The notes: generated by a model from the letters alone, not told the origin. 21,348 bases of DNA from Cellvibrionales bacterium UBA4435 (GCA_002390525.1 DGPR01000020.1:1-21348), one strand, 5' to 3'. Positions 7,010 to 16,604 are shown, counted from the first letter of the stretch. Numbers and translations: made by a program.

Positions 7010-9856
7010 AAGAGTAAAGGCTTCTCTATTTTTCTCAAACTCTTTTTTATCAAATGAAAAACTGTCGCCGCTATCTATTTGAAAAGAATAACCAGATTTA
7101 ATCATTAGAGAGCTAAATGTATTTAAGATTTCTTTGTGTGAAATCTTCTGTAGCGCAAATATCAATTTCTCTCTACGATCAAATGTATAATTACGTGTAA
7201 TTATACACTCCCAGAATTGGGATAAGCTCTCCAATAAATTTTTAGGCTTTTCCTGTAATCTCAATAAAACTGATTCTTTTTGTTTAAGGAAATCTTCTTC
7301 AGTCATGATTTTTAATTTATCAAAAAAGTCTAATAAAAAATTATCTATCTCTTGTCCCATTCTAATTACTGAGGCCTCGGGTGATTGAATTAATAAACTG
7401 ACACCTGGAATCCTATCAACTTTCTGATTCACCACAGCCACTATATAACCCAGTTGTTTTTTTGTGCGCAATTCGTGAAAAAAATCGGATCCTATGAGCT
7501 GTTTTAATAAGATTATTGAGGCCTCTTCCTTGGGGCTATCATTTCGTCCTTGATAATATTTTAGAATAGCCAAATCGTTATGATTGATTGCTAAAGATAA
7601 GTTCAATTTTTCTTCTGAACGAATTTTATATATCTGATGATCGCCACCGTAGGTCTTATTCTCAAAAAGGCTGACCGTCGGCGGAATGATAGATTTAGCG
7701 ACTGAAGCTTCTATATTTCCACCTACAAGAAAATCTGTGGTTGCACCATAAAATATAGTTTGTATGAAATTATTAAATTTGATTATATCAAAATTTAGCA
7801 TGGCTTCTGAAAGCTCTTCTGGGCTCCAAGATTTAGTATCAATCTGATGAGCTACTTCCCTAACAACCTGCTTATATGGGGAATCTTTTTTTGCATTCTG
7901 CCACTCTCTCGTTAACTCTGATTTCAGTCGATAAAATAGCTTATCTTCTTGCTCCCGATGTGGTGAAAATAACTCATTGGTAACCTCTTTTATCAAAAAA
8001 GGTAATTTGTTATCAAATCCACTCACAAAAATAATTATTTTATTTGCCTGCCTAAAAATACCATAATTTAACCCAGCTAGTGTTGCAGCATAATTAGCTT
8101 CTTTAAGTTGCTCATTAACGACCCTTAGATATAAATCAAGCATAGCAGCATCGTTGGCATTCTTTATTAATGGGATTTTTACTGATGCATAAAATTGAGC
8201 TTTGGGAACACCATAGAAATCATCTGGGTAATGCCAAAGACGATAATTTTCCTTATCAATTAATAATTTTGGTTTACCGGCGGATGAATTTGTTATCTTT
8301 GATTTTATTTCAAAGCTATCTGGAACAAACTTGTTTGGAGGTGGTAATTTTAAGGTATTTGCTAAATCAAACTCTCGAACTTGGTCAGTCTTAAATTTTT
8401 TTAAACTATATGGAGCCATATATAAGTTAGATACTTTATCAGTTTGAACTTCTGGAGATACAAGAGTAATTAAGGAATTATTAAGTTTCATTAAACTAAG
8501 TATTTTGTAAATAAGGCCTGGATCAAATTGGTTATGCAGGTAGGGGCCCCTGATAACTAAATGAGGAGGGTAGTCATGAAGCTGAGAAGAAAGCTGCATA
8601 ACACGACTACTCGGGCTACTTGCCTCTTTATAACGGAATGCAGTCTCAGCTAATTTTTTTTGCTCGGCCCAGCGCCATTCTTCTATTCCATTTTGCGAGA
8701 TGAGGTTGATTTTTTGAAAAATTAAATTAATAATTTTTTTGAAGCTTTTTGCTCCGTCAGGCGTTAGACTAATACTTATATCAAAAGAGCTTCCATTTAG
8801 ATCAGATAGGCCTTCTCCAGCCATAAGTCCCTCAGCCCAACCTCTCTCTTTCAATAAAGATAAAAGACTACCATGACCCTCATCTCCAATTAAGCTGGCA
8901 ATATAACTAAGGGGTTTTTCTCGATAATAGTCTCGCATAGAAGGCAAAGGAAAAGTTACTGTTAATTGACGCCGCTCCTGGATAGGCTCAATATTTAGCA
9001 GATAAGGCAATACACCATCTTTAAATAACGGTTGTTTATGTCTAAATTGTACTTTATCTGTATTTTTTACTTCATTAAATTTTGCAGTAACAACAGATTC
9101 CAATTCATCAAGACTTTTAGGAGCAAGAACAACTAGAGCCATCCTGTTTGCAGAATAATGTTTATTATGGAAACTTAGAAGATCATCTCGAACATTGCTG
9201 ATCTTCTTATTGGATAAAATATCTAGATTTCCAACACTAAATTTTGCTGCAGGGTGGTTTGGATTAACAATCTCAGATAAAACATCTCTTTGTCGACGAT
9301 AGTCATTTTTTATTCGCGCCATATACTCGGAGTGAACTGCATTCATCTCTTGATCAACATACTCAGAGTTAAACAAGGGGGCAATGAAAAATCTTGAGAA
9401 GCGATCTAGTGCTGACTCAATACTTTTAGGGTCAATATCAAAAAAATAATTTGTATGTTCAAAAGATGTGTATGCATTATGCGAACCTCCGTGCTGACTT
9501 ATAAAGGACTGATATTCGTCTGGCGCAGGGTATCTATCTGTTCCTAAAAACAACATATGTTCAAGAAAATGAGCTAAACCTTGTCGATTTATTGGATCAT
9601 GAGAACTACCTACAAAGACATCAAGGGATACAGCTGCCTTGTCGGCTTTCATATCCGAAATAAGCAGTACCTTCATTTTATTTGAGAGTTCTATATAACG
9701 GTACTCAGAAGAATCTGGCTTGCTTTTTTCTACTATAACTTGGTTAGTTTTTATAAGCTCTTGAGAGTTAATAAAAAAATCTACCGATTCTGAGGCGAGA
9801 TTTTGAGCTGGGCTAAAAATTAGACTATAAATTAATACTATATATATTTTATTCAT
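6998..9856 (-). CDS. ptrA: Pitrilysin/insulinase-family (M16) zinc protease, periplasmic
   Basis: Large zinc peptidase that degrades short polypeptides, probably in the periplasm. The 952 residues match pitrilysin (protease III, about 960). A signal peptide covers residues 1 to about 22 (hydrophobic IVLIYSLIF, cleavage near NLAS). The inverted zinc motif HFLEH (His96, Glu99, His100) is present and the third ligand is Glu177, at the same 77-residue spacing from the second histidine as in E. coli; Glu170 is also conserved. The segment GTDRYPAPDEYQSFI and the C-terminal RTKKQLGYIV are pitrilysin hallmarks; the inactive C-terminal half is complete. In E. coli ptrA lies between recC and recB, but here it follows perM by 29 bases and is probably co-transcribed. 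The gene symbol is by family similarity; another M16A paralogue is possible. Confidence 0.88.
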   Translation of the reverse strand: MNKIYIVLIYSLIFSPAQNLASESVDFFINSQELIKTNQVIVEKSKPDSSEYRYIELSNKMKVLLISDMKADKAAVSLDVFVGSSHDPINRQGLAHFLEHMLFLGTDRYPAPDEYQSFISQHGGSHNAYTSFEHTNYFFDIDPKSIESALDRFSRFFIAPLFNSEYVDQEMNAVHSEYMARIKNDYRRQRDVLSEIVNPNHPAAKFSVGNLDILSNKKISNVRDDLLSFHNKHYSANRMALVVLAPKSLDELESVVTAKFNEVKNTDKVQFRHKQPLFKDGVLPYLLNIEPIQERRQLTVTFPLPSMRDYYREKPLSYIASLIGDEGHGSLLSLLKERGWAEGLMAGEGLSDLNGSSFDISISLTPDGAKSFKKIINLIFQKINLISQNGIEEWRWAEQKKLAETAFRYKEASSPSSRVMQLSSQLHDYPPHLVIRGPYLHNQFDPGLIYKILSLMKLNNSLITLVSPEVQTDKVSNLYMAPYSLKKFKTDQVREFDLANTLKLPPPNKFVPDSFEIKSKITNSSAGKPKLLIDKENYRLWHYPDDFYGVPKAQFYASVKIPLIKNANDAAMLDLYLRVVNEQLKEANYAATLAGLNYGIFRQANKIIIFVSGFDNKLPFLIKEVTNELFSPHREQEDKLFYRLKSELTREWQNAKKDSPYKQVVREVAHQIDTKSWSPEELSEAMLNFDIIKFNNFIQTIFYGATTDFLVGGNIEASVAKSIIPPTVSLFENKTYGGDHQIYKIRSEEKLNLSLAINHNDLAILKYYQGRNDSPKEEASIILLKQLIGSDFFHELRTKKQLGYIVAVVNQKVDRIPGVSLLIQSPEASVIRMGQEIDNFLLDFFDKLKIMTEEDFLKQKESVLLRLQEKPKNLLESLSQFWECIITRNYTFDRREKLIFALQKISHKEILNTFSSLMIKSGYSFQIDSGDSFSFDKKEFEKNREAFTLHTK

Positions 9857-9878
9857 CTAGAAGCACATTAAAAAAGAA

Positions 9879-10949
9879 TCAATTTTGGTTATTAGGAGGC
9901 ATACTTGGATTTGGCCATGCGCCATAAAGAGCTTTAACTAGTGTTGCTAAAGGGATTGAAAAAAATACACCCCAAAATCCCCATATTCCTCCAAATAAAA
10001 TTACAGCAAGTATAATTGATACTGGATGCAAATTCACTGCCTCTGAAAATAATAAAGGTACTAAAACATTACCATCTAGAGCTTGAATTATTGCGTAAGC
10101 TCCTAGTAAAAAAAATAGATCTCCCTCCCAGCCCCACTGAAGATAGGCCACCATAACTACTGGGATAGAAACAAGAAGAGCACCTATATACGGAACGATA
10201 ACTGACAATCCAACTAATAAAGCAAGAAGTGCGGCATAATTTAACCCAAAAAATAAAAATGTTACATAACTAACAAAACCAACGATTACTATCTCGATTG
10301 CTTTTCCACGGACATAGTTAGCCATTTGAAAGTTCATTTCTTTCCATATTTTCCACATCATAGGGCGCTTAAGGGGAAGAAGATTAGATAAAAAGCTTAG
10401 TAGCTTTTCTTTATCTTTCAGCATAAAAAAAACTAGTAAAGGCACTAATACGACATACAGAACTAGCGCTAAAATACTTGGAAATGTTTCAAATGAAAAA
10501 CTTACTAAATTTTGCGCAATACCACCAAGTTCTTTTGATGCTTGTGCCAATAGATCACTTGTTTGATTTTCAGAAAAAATTTTAGGAAATTTTTCAGACA
10601 GTAAAGAAAGTAACCCCTGAGACTGATCGACCATAGCAGGAACCTTTTCGACTAAATTTAATGATTGTCGGCCTATCAATGGTAAAAAAATAATTAAAAC
10701 TGCTGAAAAAGTTCCAATAAAAAATAAAAATACACTTATTACTGCAACTATTCTGGGAATACCCAAAAGGGTCAAGCGGTTTACCCCCCCTTGCAATAAG
10801 AAAGCAAAAATAAGTGCTGCAATGAAAGGTGCTATTATTTGACCAAGTGTTATTAATACCACCAAAGCAGAAATTAACAATACGGCTAATAAAACTGTCT
10901 CTTCCTCGCCAAAATAACGGTTAATCCATCTACCTAATACTTTCAACAT
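9879..10949 (-). CDS. perM: PerM-like inner-membrane protein of the AI-2E exporter family
   Basis: Predicted permease of the AI-2E/PerM family; the substrate is not established for this member. The protein has about eight hydrophobic segments and the conserved block IIQALDGNVLVPLLFSEAVNLHPVSII followed by GGIWGFWGVFFSIPLATLVKA, near-identical to E. coli PerM. I start it at the ATG at 10949, 356 residues, because a good GGAGAG ribosome site lies just upstream and the protein then begins MLKVLGRWINRYF, like the E. coli start. The open frame extends to 11009 but without such support. It is divergent from bepA, as in E. coli, and is followed by the M16 protease gene. Confidence 0.9.
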   Translation of the reverse strand: MLKVLGRWINRYFGEEETVLLAVLLISALVVLITLGQIIAPFIAALIFAFLLQGGVNRLTLLGIPRIVAVISVFLFFIGTFSAVLIIFLPLIGRQSLNLVEKVPAMVDQSQGLLSLLSEKFPKIFSENQTSDLLAQASKELGGIAQNLVSFSFETFPSILALVLYVVLVPLLVFFMLKDKEKLLSFLSNLLPLKRPMMWKIWKEMNFQMANYVRGKAIEIVIVGFVSYVTFLFFGLNYAALLALLVGLSVIVPYIGALLVSIPVVMVAYLQWGWEGDLFFLLGAYAIIQALDGNVLVPLLFSEAVNLHPVSIILAVILFGGIWGFWGVFFSIPLATLVKALYGAWPNPSMPPNNQN

Positions 10950-10953
10950 GAAA

Positions 10954-10959
10954 CTCTCC
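10954..10959 (-). promoter_or_regulatory. Ribosome binding site deciding the perM start
   Basis: GGAGAG on the minus strand, with six bases between GGAG and the ATG at 10949. It supports the internal start over the upstream in-frame starts of the same open frame. Confidence 0.75.
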
Positions 10960-11053
10960 AATCTTGTCATTAGATAATACATGCAATAAGGTACGAGATC
11001 ACTAATCAAGCTATAATAATATTACTTAAGTTTTCTAAATCTTCGTGCCTTAG

Positions 11054-11082
11054 TTGTTAAAGTGTATCTATTGTTATAGATT
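11054..11082 (+). promoter_or_regulatory. Candidate sigma-70 promoter for bepA
   Basis: TTGTTA (11054-11059), a 17-base spacer and TAGATT (11077-11082), about 50 bases before the bepA ATG, in the divergent region between perM and bepA. The match is moderate, and in such AT-rich DNA similar hexamers arise by chance. A perM promoter should lie in the same region on the other strand, but I could not choose one. Confidence 0.35.
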
Positions 11083-11135
11083 TAATTTTATAATTAAAGT
11101 TACACATACAGTCCTATTGCCGCATATCAATCAAA

Positions 11136-12602
11136 ATGAACAAGTTAATAACACTTTTTAACCATTTTCGGTATTTGATACTAATTTTTTTAGTCTTACT
11201 AGTTGTAGTTAGGCCAGCTTTGAGTGCTGAAATCAATCTTCCCCTACTAGGGGACGAGTCATCAAGTAATATTTCGCCACAAAAAGAGTTTGAATTAGGC
11301 CGAGCTTGGCTTAAAGCTTATCGAAGTAGAGTTAATGAAAATCATGATCCGCTTTTAAGAAATTACTTAGAAAAACTAATCAGCAAATTAGCGTCTAAAA
11401 GCCGTCTGGAGGATCGGCGTATTGAGCTTATTGTTATAAATAATTCAACACTAAACGCTTTTGCAGTGCCTGGAGGAATAATTGGAGTTCATACAGGATT
11501 ATTTCTGTATGCAAAAACCGAGGATGAATTGGCATCGGTTATTGCGCATGAGATTGCTCATCTAAGTCAAAGACACTTTGCCCGTCGCTTAAATCAACAA
11601 AAGAAAAATAGAGTTGTAAGTATGGCAGGTTTGCTTGCGAGCCTCATTTTGTCAGCAACAGCTGGTAGTGATGCAGGTATGGCTGGCTTAAGTGCAACGC
11701 AAACTATGGGAATGAATACAGCTTTAAGATACAGCAGACAAAATGAACGGGAAGCTGATAGATTAGGTCTCCAAACAATGATTGCCTCAGGAATGAACCC
11801 AAGTGCTATGTCCTCTATGTTCGAAGGAATGTTAAAACTAAGCAGACATGCAAGTAGCAAGATCCCTGAATTTCTGAGGAGCCACCCACTTACACAAGAT
11901 AGAGTTGTTGATGCAAAAAATAGAATAAATCAACTCAAGGTTAAAAATTATTCTGACAATTTTGAATTTCATTTGATGCGAGCCAGAGCAATTATTGCAA
12001 TCAAGGAAGACCCTAATTTATCGCTAAACTACTTCAAAAACCAATTGAGTGATACAGGGAAGAATAAAAATGCTGCGATCTATGGTGTGGCTCTTTCAAA
12101 TATGGCTATGAGGAATTTCACAACAACAGATAAATTAATTAATAAACTAATGAAAATATCACCAAATGAGCTCCTTTATAAAATGGCTCAGATTGAGAGT
12201 TATCGAAATCAAGAAAAATATACTACTGCAATCGAAAAAACTCTTTCACTTCTAAAATATGATACTAAAAGCTACCCTTTACGTATGTCTCTGGCTGAAA
12301 CATATCTTAAGGCCAATCGTTTTTTTGATTCTGAAAAAATATTAAACTCATTAAAAAATAGTCACCCAAACAATCCTGAGGTATGGTTTCAACTTGCAGA
12401 AGTTCGTGGTCTCTCTGGAGATATACCAGGCGTTCACCTGGCGCGATCAGAATATTTTATACTGATTGGTGTCTTTGACAAAGCAAGAGATCAATTAATG
12501 TATGCAAGAAAATTATTGGTCAATGACTACAATAAAAAATTATTGATTGATCAAAGGCTTAAAAATTTAGAGAAGATTGAAGAAGATATAAAGAACTTAT
12601 AG
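11136..12602 (+). CDS. bepA: Outer-membrane quality-control metalloprotease BepA (M48, TPR)
   Basis: Periplasmic zinc protease and chaperone that in E. coli supports LptD assembly and degrades stalled outer-membrane proteins. The 488 residues match E. coli BepA (487). A signal peptide ends near ALSA (residues 28-31). The zinc motif HEIAH is at 138-142, the third ligand is Glu204 in NEREAD, and His249 in FLRSHPLTQDR corresponds to the E. coli His switch residue (His246). The C-terminal half from about 270 is made of TPR-like helical repeats that dock with the Bam machinery. ATG 11136 gives a proper signal peptide, though no ribosome site is obvious. It is divergent from perM, and its stop abuts the stop of nadA with no spacer. 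Confidence 0.94.
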   Translation: MNKLITLFNHFRYLILIFLVLLVVVRPALSAEINLPLLGDESSSNISPQKEFELGRAWLKAYRSRVNENHDPLLRNYLEKLISKLASKSRLEDRRIELIVINNSTLNAFAVPGGIIGVHTGLFLYAKTEDELASVIAHEIAHLSQRHFARRLNQQKKNRVVSMAGLLASLILSATAGSDAGMAGLSATQTMGMNTALRYSRQNEREADRLGLQTMIASGMNPSAMSSMFEGMLKLSRHASSKIPEFLRSHPLTQDRVVDAKNRINQLKVKNYSDNFEFHLMRARAIIAIKEDPNLSLNYFKNQLSDTGKNKNAAIYGVALSNMAMRNFTTTDKLINKLMKISPNELLYKMAQIESYRNQEKYTTAIEKTLSLLKYDTKSYPLRMSLAETYLKANRFFDSEKILNSLKNSHPNNPEVWFQLAEVRGLSGDIPGVHLARSEYFILIGVFDKARDQLMYARKLLVNDYNKKLLIDQRLKNLEKIEEDIKNL

Positions 12603-13679
12603 TTACTCGTCACGAAAATTTAACATTCTTTGTAATGAACTCATTGCTTTTATGCTAGTACTTTTTTCTACAAATATCTCATTCTCATTTAGCTCTAAAG
12701 AATTCATCAAGTTCTTAAGATCATTTAACCCCATCCAGGGACAATTTGCACAACTTCGACAGGTAGCGCCTTGTCCAGCAGTAGGAGCAATTATAAGCTC
12801 TTTATTAGGACATGCTTGCTGCATCTTATAAAATATACCCGAGTCAGTTGCTACGATCATTTGTTGATTAGGTAGATTCTTCGAGGCCTCAATTAGTTGT
12901 GAAGTTGAACCAACAAAATCTGCCATATCAATCATGGCTTCAGGAGACTCTGGATGGACAAGCAATGCAGCATCGGGGTATACATTTTTTAACTCAATAA
13001 TTCCTTTTGACTTAAACTCTTCATGCACAATACAACTTCCATTCCACATAAGCATATCAGCACCAGTTTTTTTCTGAATATAACTACCTAGATACTTATC
13101 TGGCGCCCAAAGTATTTTCTTTCCGCAGCTATCAAGATACTCAATAACATTTACAGCTATACTAGAAGTAACTACCCAGTCAGCTTTTGCCTTTACAGCA
13201 GCTGATGTATTTGCGTAAACAACTATAATTCTATCAGGATTTTGATCGCAAAATTCACTAAAATCATCCACAGGACATCCAATATCTAAAGAACATGTTG
13301 CTTCAAGCGTAGGCATCAAAACTTTTTTTTCTGGCGTTAAAATTTTAGCTGTTTCTCCCATAAACTTTACACCTGCAACTACTAGTACAGTGGCCTGATG
13401 TGTGCTGCCAAATCTTGCCATCTCTAGCGAGTCAGAAACAATTCCGCCCGTTTCTTCTGCCAAAGCTTGAATCGATGGATCGGTATAATAGTGAGCAACT
13501 ATTACTGCATTTCTATCTTTCAATAGTTGCTTAATTCTATTCCTGTACAAACCTTCTTCCTGGGTGGAGGGTCTTGGTTGGGCATATATAGATTTAAGAT
13601 GAGACTCAATAATCTGATCAGTCTTCGATGTAGGCGTAAAGCTTAGATTTTTTTGATGCTGGTTAAGAGGTGTATTCAT
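12603..13679 (-). CDS. nadA: Quinolinate synthase A
   Basis: Cytoplasmic 4Fe-4S enzyme that condenses iminoaspartate with dihydroxyacetone phosphate to quinolinate, the second step of NAD synthesis from aspartate. It aligns with E. coli NadA over the full length: [50 protein letters not shown]. Counting from the TTG at 13685, the cluster cysteines are Cys131 (in TCSLDIGCP), Cys218 (GSCIVHEEF) and Cys315, the last of [10 protein letters not shown] prefer the ATG two codons later (13679, 358 residues), which lowers these numbers by two. The N-terminal 40 residues are polar and variable. nadB and nadC are not in the window. It lies after tRNA-Lys on the same strand and converges head-on with bepA. 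Confidence 0.96.
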   Translation of the reverse strand: MNTPLNQHQKNLSFTPTSKTDQIIESHLKSIYAQPRPSTQEEGLYRNRIKQLLKDRNAVIVAHYYTDPSIQALAEETGGIVSDSLEMARFGSTHQATVLVVAGVKFMGETAKILTPEKKVLMPTLEATCSLDIGCPVDDFSEFCDQNPDRIIVVYANTSAAVKAKADWVVTSSIAVNVIEYLDSCGKKILWAPDKYLGSYIQKKTGADMLMWNGSCIVHEEFKSKGIIELKNVYPDAALLVHPESPEAMIDMADFVGSTSQLIEASKNLPNQQMIVATDSGIFYKMQQACPNKELIIAPTAGQGATCRSCANCPWMGLNDLKNLMNSLELNENEIFVEKSTSIKAMSSLQRMLNFRDE

Positions 13680-13774
13680 AATCAATTTTCAATAGAAGCT
13701 CATTTGTAATTTTAACATATATCTAATATGCACAAAAAATAAGTCTGACCATAGAAATTAAGAAGCTTTATATA

Positions 13775-13850
13775 TGGTGGGTCGTGTTGGGTTCGAACCA
13801 ACGACCAATTCCTTAAAAGGGAACTGCTCTACCAACTGAGCTAACGACCC
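13775..13850 (-). tRNA. tRNA-Lys (anticodon TTT)
   Basis: A 76-base tRNA with CCA encoded (TGG on the plus strand at 13775-13777). The acceptor arm GGGTCGT pairs with ACGACCC, and the D arm is GCTC...GAGC. The anticodon stem GTTCC/GGAAT encloses CTTTTAA with TTT at positions 34-36 (plus-strand 13817-13815). The T arm is GTTGG-TTCGAAC-CCAAC. Apart from the anticodon and T stems the sequence is nearly that of E. coli tRNA-Lys. It reads AAA and AAG. An open frame that runs across this region is an artefact. Confidence 0.98.
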
Positions 13851-13866
13851 GCTTGAAGAGACGGTT

Positions 13867-13894
13867 ATCTTACTCATGAACAATGAAAAATCAA
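13867..13894 (-). promoter_or_regulatory. Promoter of tRNA-Lys
   Basis: Minus-strand TTGATT (13894-13889), a 16-base spacer and TAAGAT (13872-13867). The -10 box ends 16 bases before the mature tRNA 5' end, leaving a leader of roughly ten bases. It lies in the gap between cpoB and the tRNA. Confidence 0.6.
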
Positions 13895-13958
13895 GTGTTA
13901 ATTGAACTGTCAGTCTCCGACCGAAAGGTTCGTTAGTTGGACTCATTGTCTACCAAAA

Positions 13959-14744
13959 CTAAAAATTTTCAGCTATAAAGTTTCGAGCTAATATAGCAGT
14001 GTTGGTATTTCCATCTGTAATACTATTAATTATTTTCTTAGCTTTCACTTTATCGCCTTGCATAAAATAAACCTGTCCTAATTTAAACGTCGCATCGGGA
14101 TATTTAAGGTGTTTTGGATAGTCCTGATGAACTGTTAAAAATGCTTCATGAGCTAGACTTAGCTGACTTTGGAGTAAATATATTTCACCAAGCCAATAAT
14201 ATGCATTGGCGGCATAAGTTCCATTTGGGTATTTAATATCATGAGATTTAAAACCTGAAATAGCTTTGTCTATGTTACCTGACTTTAAATTCGCATAAGC
14301 ATTATCATAGTATTCCTTCTCTTCTTTTGATAGAAGCAAAGGAAGCTTATTTTTATCGTCTATTATGCTGGTTGTAGTCTCTATAATTTTATTATTATCT
14401 ATCTCTGAAGAATTATTTGCATATCCAGATTGACTGGATAACCTTTGGTCTAAATTTTGATAATTATCTTTCTGCTGTTTAGATATAAGGTCAACTTCAT
14501 TTTTAAGTTCTTCAACTATACCTCTAAGAGATCTTACCTCTTGTTTGAGTAGTTGTGTCTGATAATGAGCATCGATATTTATAGATTGGGACATAGATTT
14601 GTTGATAATATGATTATTTTTATTCGAATTATTTTTGATATTTTCAACTGGTGCTGCAGCTATAATGACAGTCGAAAAAATCATTCCATATATTAGAATA
14701 AGGCCATTTATAAAATAGCATATCAATGAATTTATAGTTTTCAT
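13959..14744 (-). CDS. cpoB: Cell division coordinator CpoB (YbgF), Tol-Pal accessory protein
   Basis: Periplasmic protein that links the Tol-Pal machine to peptidoglycan synthesis at the septum. I start it at the ATG at 14744: this gives 261 residues, as in E. coli CpoB, with a signal peptide (hydrophobic ICYFINGLILIYGMIF, cleavage near AAA). The open frame extends to 14801, overlapping pal, but those residues would precede the signal. A coiled-coil follows (QLLKQEVRSLRGIVEELKNEV region), the trimerisation part of YbgF, then an Asn/Ser-rich linker and about three TPR repeats at the C-terminus (YANLKSGNIDKAISGF, ANAYYWLGEIYLLQ, PDATFKLGQVYFMQGD). It is the last gene of the tol cluster, 23 bases after pal. 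No clear terminator follows. Confidence 0.9.
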   Translation of the reverse strand: MKTINSLICYFINGLILIYGMIFSTVIIAAAPVENIKNNSNKNNHIINKSMSQSINIDAHYQTQLLKQEVRSLRGIVEELKNEVDLISKQQKDNYQNLDQRLSSQSGYANNSSEIDNNKIIETTTSIIDDKNKLPLLLSKEEKEYYDNAYANLKSGNIDKAISGFKSHDIKYPNGTYAANAYYWLGEIYLLQSQLSLAHEAFLTVHQDYPKHLKYPDATFKLGQVYFMQGDKVKAKKIINSITDGNTNTAILARNFIAENF

Positions 14745-14767
14745 AAGAAAATATTTGATATTTGATA

Positions 14768-15256
14768 TTATTTTAATTCTACTCTTCGATTCATAGCCCA
14801 TGAATCCTCATTACTACCAGAGGAAGCTGCTTTTTCTTCACCATAACTAATAACTTCAATTAGCGAGCTACTCACGCCTTCTTGGATTAAAAAATCTCGA
14901 ACAACATTTCCTCTATTTTCTCCTAAAGCCATATTATATTCGCGACTACCACGTTCATCTGCATGCCCAAGCAAACGAATTTTAGCTGGATTTGAACGTA
15001 AACTTTGCGCATGAAGTCTAAGGGCTGATCGTGCCTCAGAGCTGAGCATTACTTTATCAAATTCAAAATAAAATACACGAGGAACTTTGATATCTGTTTT
15101 TAAGGTAGAGCCCTGTATCGAATTATTTTTTATAGATCCAGTTGTAATGCGGTCATCAGTCATAGTAGCTACACTATTGTTCTTTGTTATTGAACAACCC
15201 ACTAGAGATAATGACAAGACTATAGTGGCCAAACTATATTTATAAATTTTTTTCAT
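14768..15256 (-). CDS. pal: Peptidoglycan-associated lipoprotein Pal
   Basis: Outer-membrane lipoprotein that binds peptidoglycan and TolB. The lipobox LVGC puts the lipidated cysteine at residue 21; the +2 residue is Ser, which fits outer-membrane sorting. After a flexible linker the OmpA-like domain starts near residue 60: YFEFDKVMLSSEAR, LLGHADERGSREYNMALGENRG (diaminopimelate-binding region), SYGEEKA and NRRVELK. Length 162 is normal. The ATG has an AAGGA ribosome site upstream. The 66-base gap after tolB is AT-rich with no obvious promoter. The protein ends exactly at the end of the OmpA domain. Confidence 0.96.
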   Translation of the reverse strand: MKKIYKYSLATIVLSLSLVGCSITKNNSVATMTDDRITTGSIKNNSIQGSTLKTDIKVPRVFYFEFDKVMLSSEARSALRLHAQSLRSNPAKIRLLGHADERGSREYNMALGENRGNVVRDFLIQEGVSSSLIEVISYGEEKAASSGSNEDSWAMNRRVELK

Positions 15257-15322
15257 TTTTTGTTTTTCCTTTTTAACAATATTTTGCTTTATTAGACGAC
15301 ATATACCGAATTTAGTTCTATT

Positions 15323-16600
15323 TTATTTTGGTGACCAAGCTGGTTCACGGACGTCTCCCTGTTTACTTGGGAGAAGAAATTTTACTCCTGCATCAAGAGA
15401 AACAGCTGCTAAAACTCCTCTATTATTTATCTTTGTAGCATAAAGTAGCATAGCACTATTTGGTGAGACTGTGGGTGATTCATCTAAACTAGTATTAGAT
15501 AAAATTCTTAAATCACCATTTACTAAATCTTGTGTAGCAATATGAAATTGATGAGCACTTCTATGAATCATCACTAAAGTTCTGCCATTACTAGCTAGCC
15601 TGGGCCTAGCATTATATGATCCTCGGAAAGTTAGGCGTTGCACTTCTCCATTTTTGAGGGTTAATCTATATATTTGTGGTGATCCACCTCTATCTGAGGT
15701 AAAAACAAGAGATTTACTATCCGGTGCCCAATTAGGTTCGGTATCGATTGCAAAATGATTTGTGTGACGTATAAATTTTTCTTTTCTTAGATCAAAAGTA
15801 TAAATCTCAGGATTACCATCTTTCGATAAAACTAGTGCTAATTTTTTTCCGTCAGGTGACCATGATGGGGCTCCATTCAATCCTCTAAAGTTGGTAAGTT
15901 GCTTTCTATTAGCATTAGCTAAATTCTGACGAAATACTGCTGGTCTTCCTGTTTCAAAAGAAACATAAACTAACTCTTTTGCATCAGGAGACCAAGAAGG
16001 AGACATAATAGGGTGATTAGACTCAAGTATTAGTCTTTCTCTAGCGCCGTCAACATCGGATACCATAAGTTTGTATAATGTTTTGTTGTTTGATTTTAAG
16101 GATGTCACATACGCAACCTTGGTAGAAAATGCACCTTCAATTCCTGTTATAGCCTCATATACCTCGTCGCTTATATGATGAGATAGATCCCTTAGTTGGC
16201 CTTTAGATCCTTTTGCAATCTTCGTAAAGACTAATCTTGAGCTGTGCACCTCCAACAAACTGTACGTAATCTCGTAAAAATCGCCACTTAATATTAAGCT
16301 TCCAATAACTAGATATTCAGCTCCTAGGATTTTCCAATCACGAAAATATATATCTTTTATCGTACCTGGAAATGACAACATATTTTTTCTTGAAATAGGA
16401 TCAAAAAGACCACTTCTTTTAAGATTATCTTCGATAATTCTACTTGTATCTTCAGGAAGTTGATTTCCATAAAAAGATAATGGAGCAATAGCTATTTTTG
16501 TCGGATTGTCAATTCCCTTTGTAATATTAATAGATAGCTCAGCCGATGCTGATAAAGAAATAAAGGCAAATAGAATTATAATCAAATTAATTTTTTTCAA
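15323..16600 (-). CDS. tolB: Tol-Pal system beta-propeller protein TolB
   Basis: Periplasmic protein that shuttles between Pal and TolA. The signal peptide is residues 1-20 (cleavage at SASA-E). An N-terminal domain is followed by a six-bladed propeller whose blades show the repeated pattern P-x-W-SPDGKKL (MSPSWSPDAKELVY, GAPSWSPDGKKLAL, TEPNWAPDSKSLVF, SPTVSPNSAMLLY). Its 425 residues compare with 430 in E. coli. The start codon is TTG (16600-16598): no ATG or GTG is available in frame nearby, the signal peptide begins right there, and a GAGG element (16614-16611) lies 10 bases upstream, inside the end of tolA. The gap to tolA is four bases. Confidence 0.96.
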   Translation of the reverse strand: MKKINLIIILFAFISLSASAELSINITKGIDNPTKIAIAPLSFYGNQLPEDTSRIIEDNLKRSGLFDPISRKNMLSFPGTIKDIYFRDWKILGAEYLVIGSLILSGDFYEITYSLLEVHSSRLVFTKIAKGSKGQLRDLSHHISDEVYEAITGIEGAFSTKVAYVTSLKSNNKTLYKLMVSDVDGARERLILESNHPIMSPSWSPDAKELVYVSFETGRPAVFRQNLANANRKQLTNFRGLNGAPSWSPDGKKLALVLSKDGNPEIYTFDLRKEKFIRHTNHFAIDTEPNWAPDSKSLVFTSDRGGSPQIYRLTLKNGEVQRLTFRGSYNARPRLASNGRTLVMIHRSAHQFHIATQDLVNGDLRILSNTSLDESPTVSPNSAMLLYATKINNRGVLAAVSLDAGVKFLLPSKQGDVREPAWSPK

Positions 16601-16604
16601 TTTA

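Noticed and set aside
10950..11009. N-terminal extension of perM to 11009
   Set aside because: The extra 20 residues have no counterpart in E. coli PerM, and the ribosome site supports the start at 10949.
13912..13933. Hairpin with GAAA loop (CGACC...GGTTCG) between cpoB and tRNA-Lys as a terminator or small RNA
   Set aside because: It is imperfect and short, has no T-run, and lies upstream of the tRNA promoter; I see no further evidence for an RNA gene.
13758..13946. Minus-strand open frame over the tRNA region
   Set aside because: It runs straight through a complete tRNA-Lys and its promoter and has no recognisable protein features.
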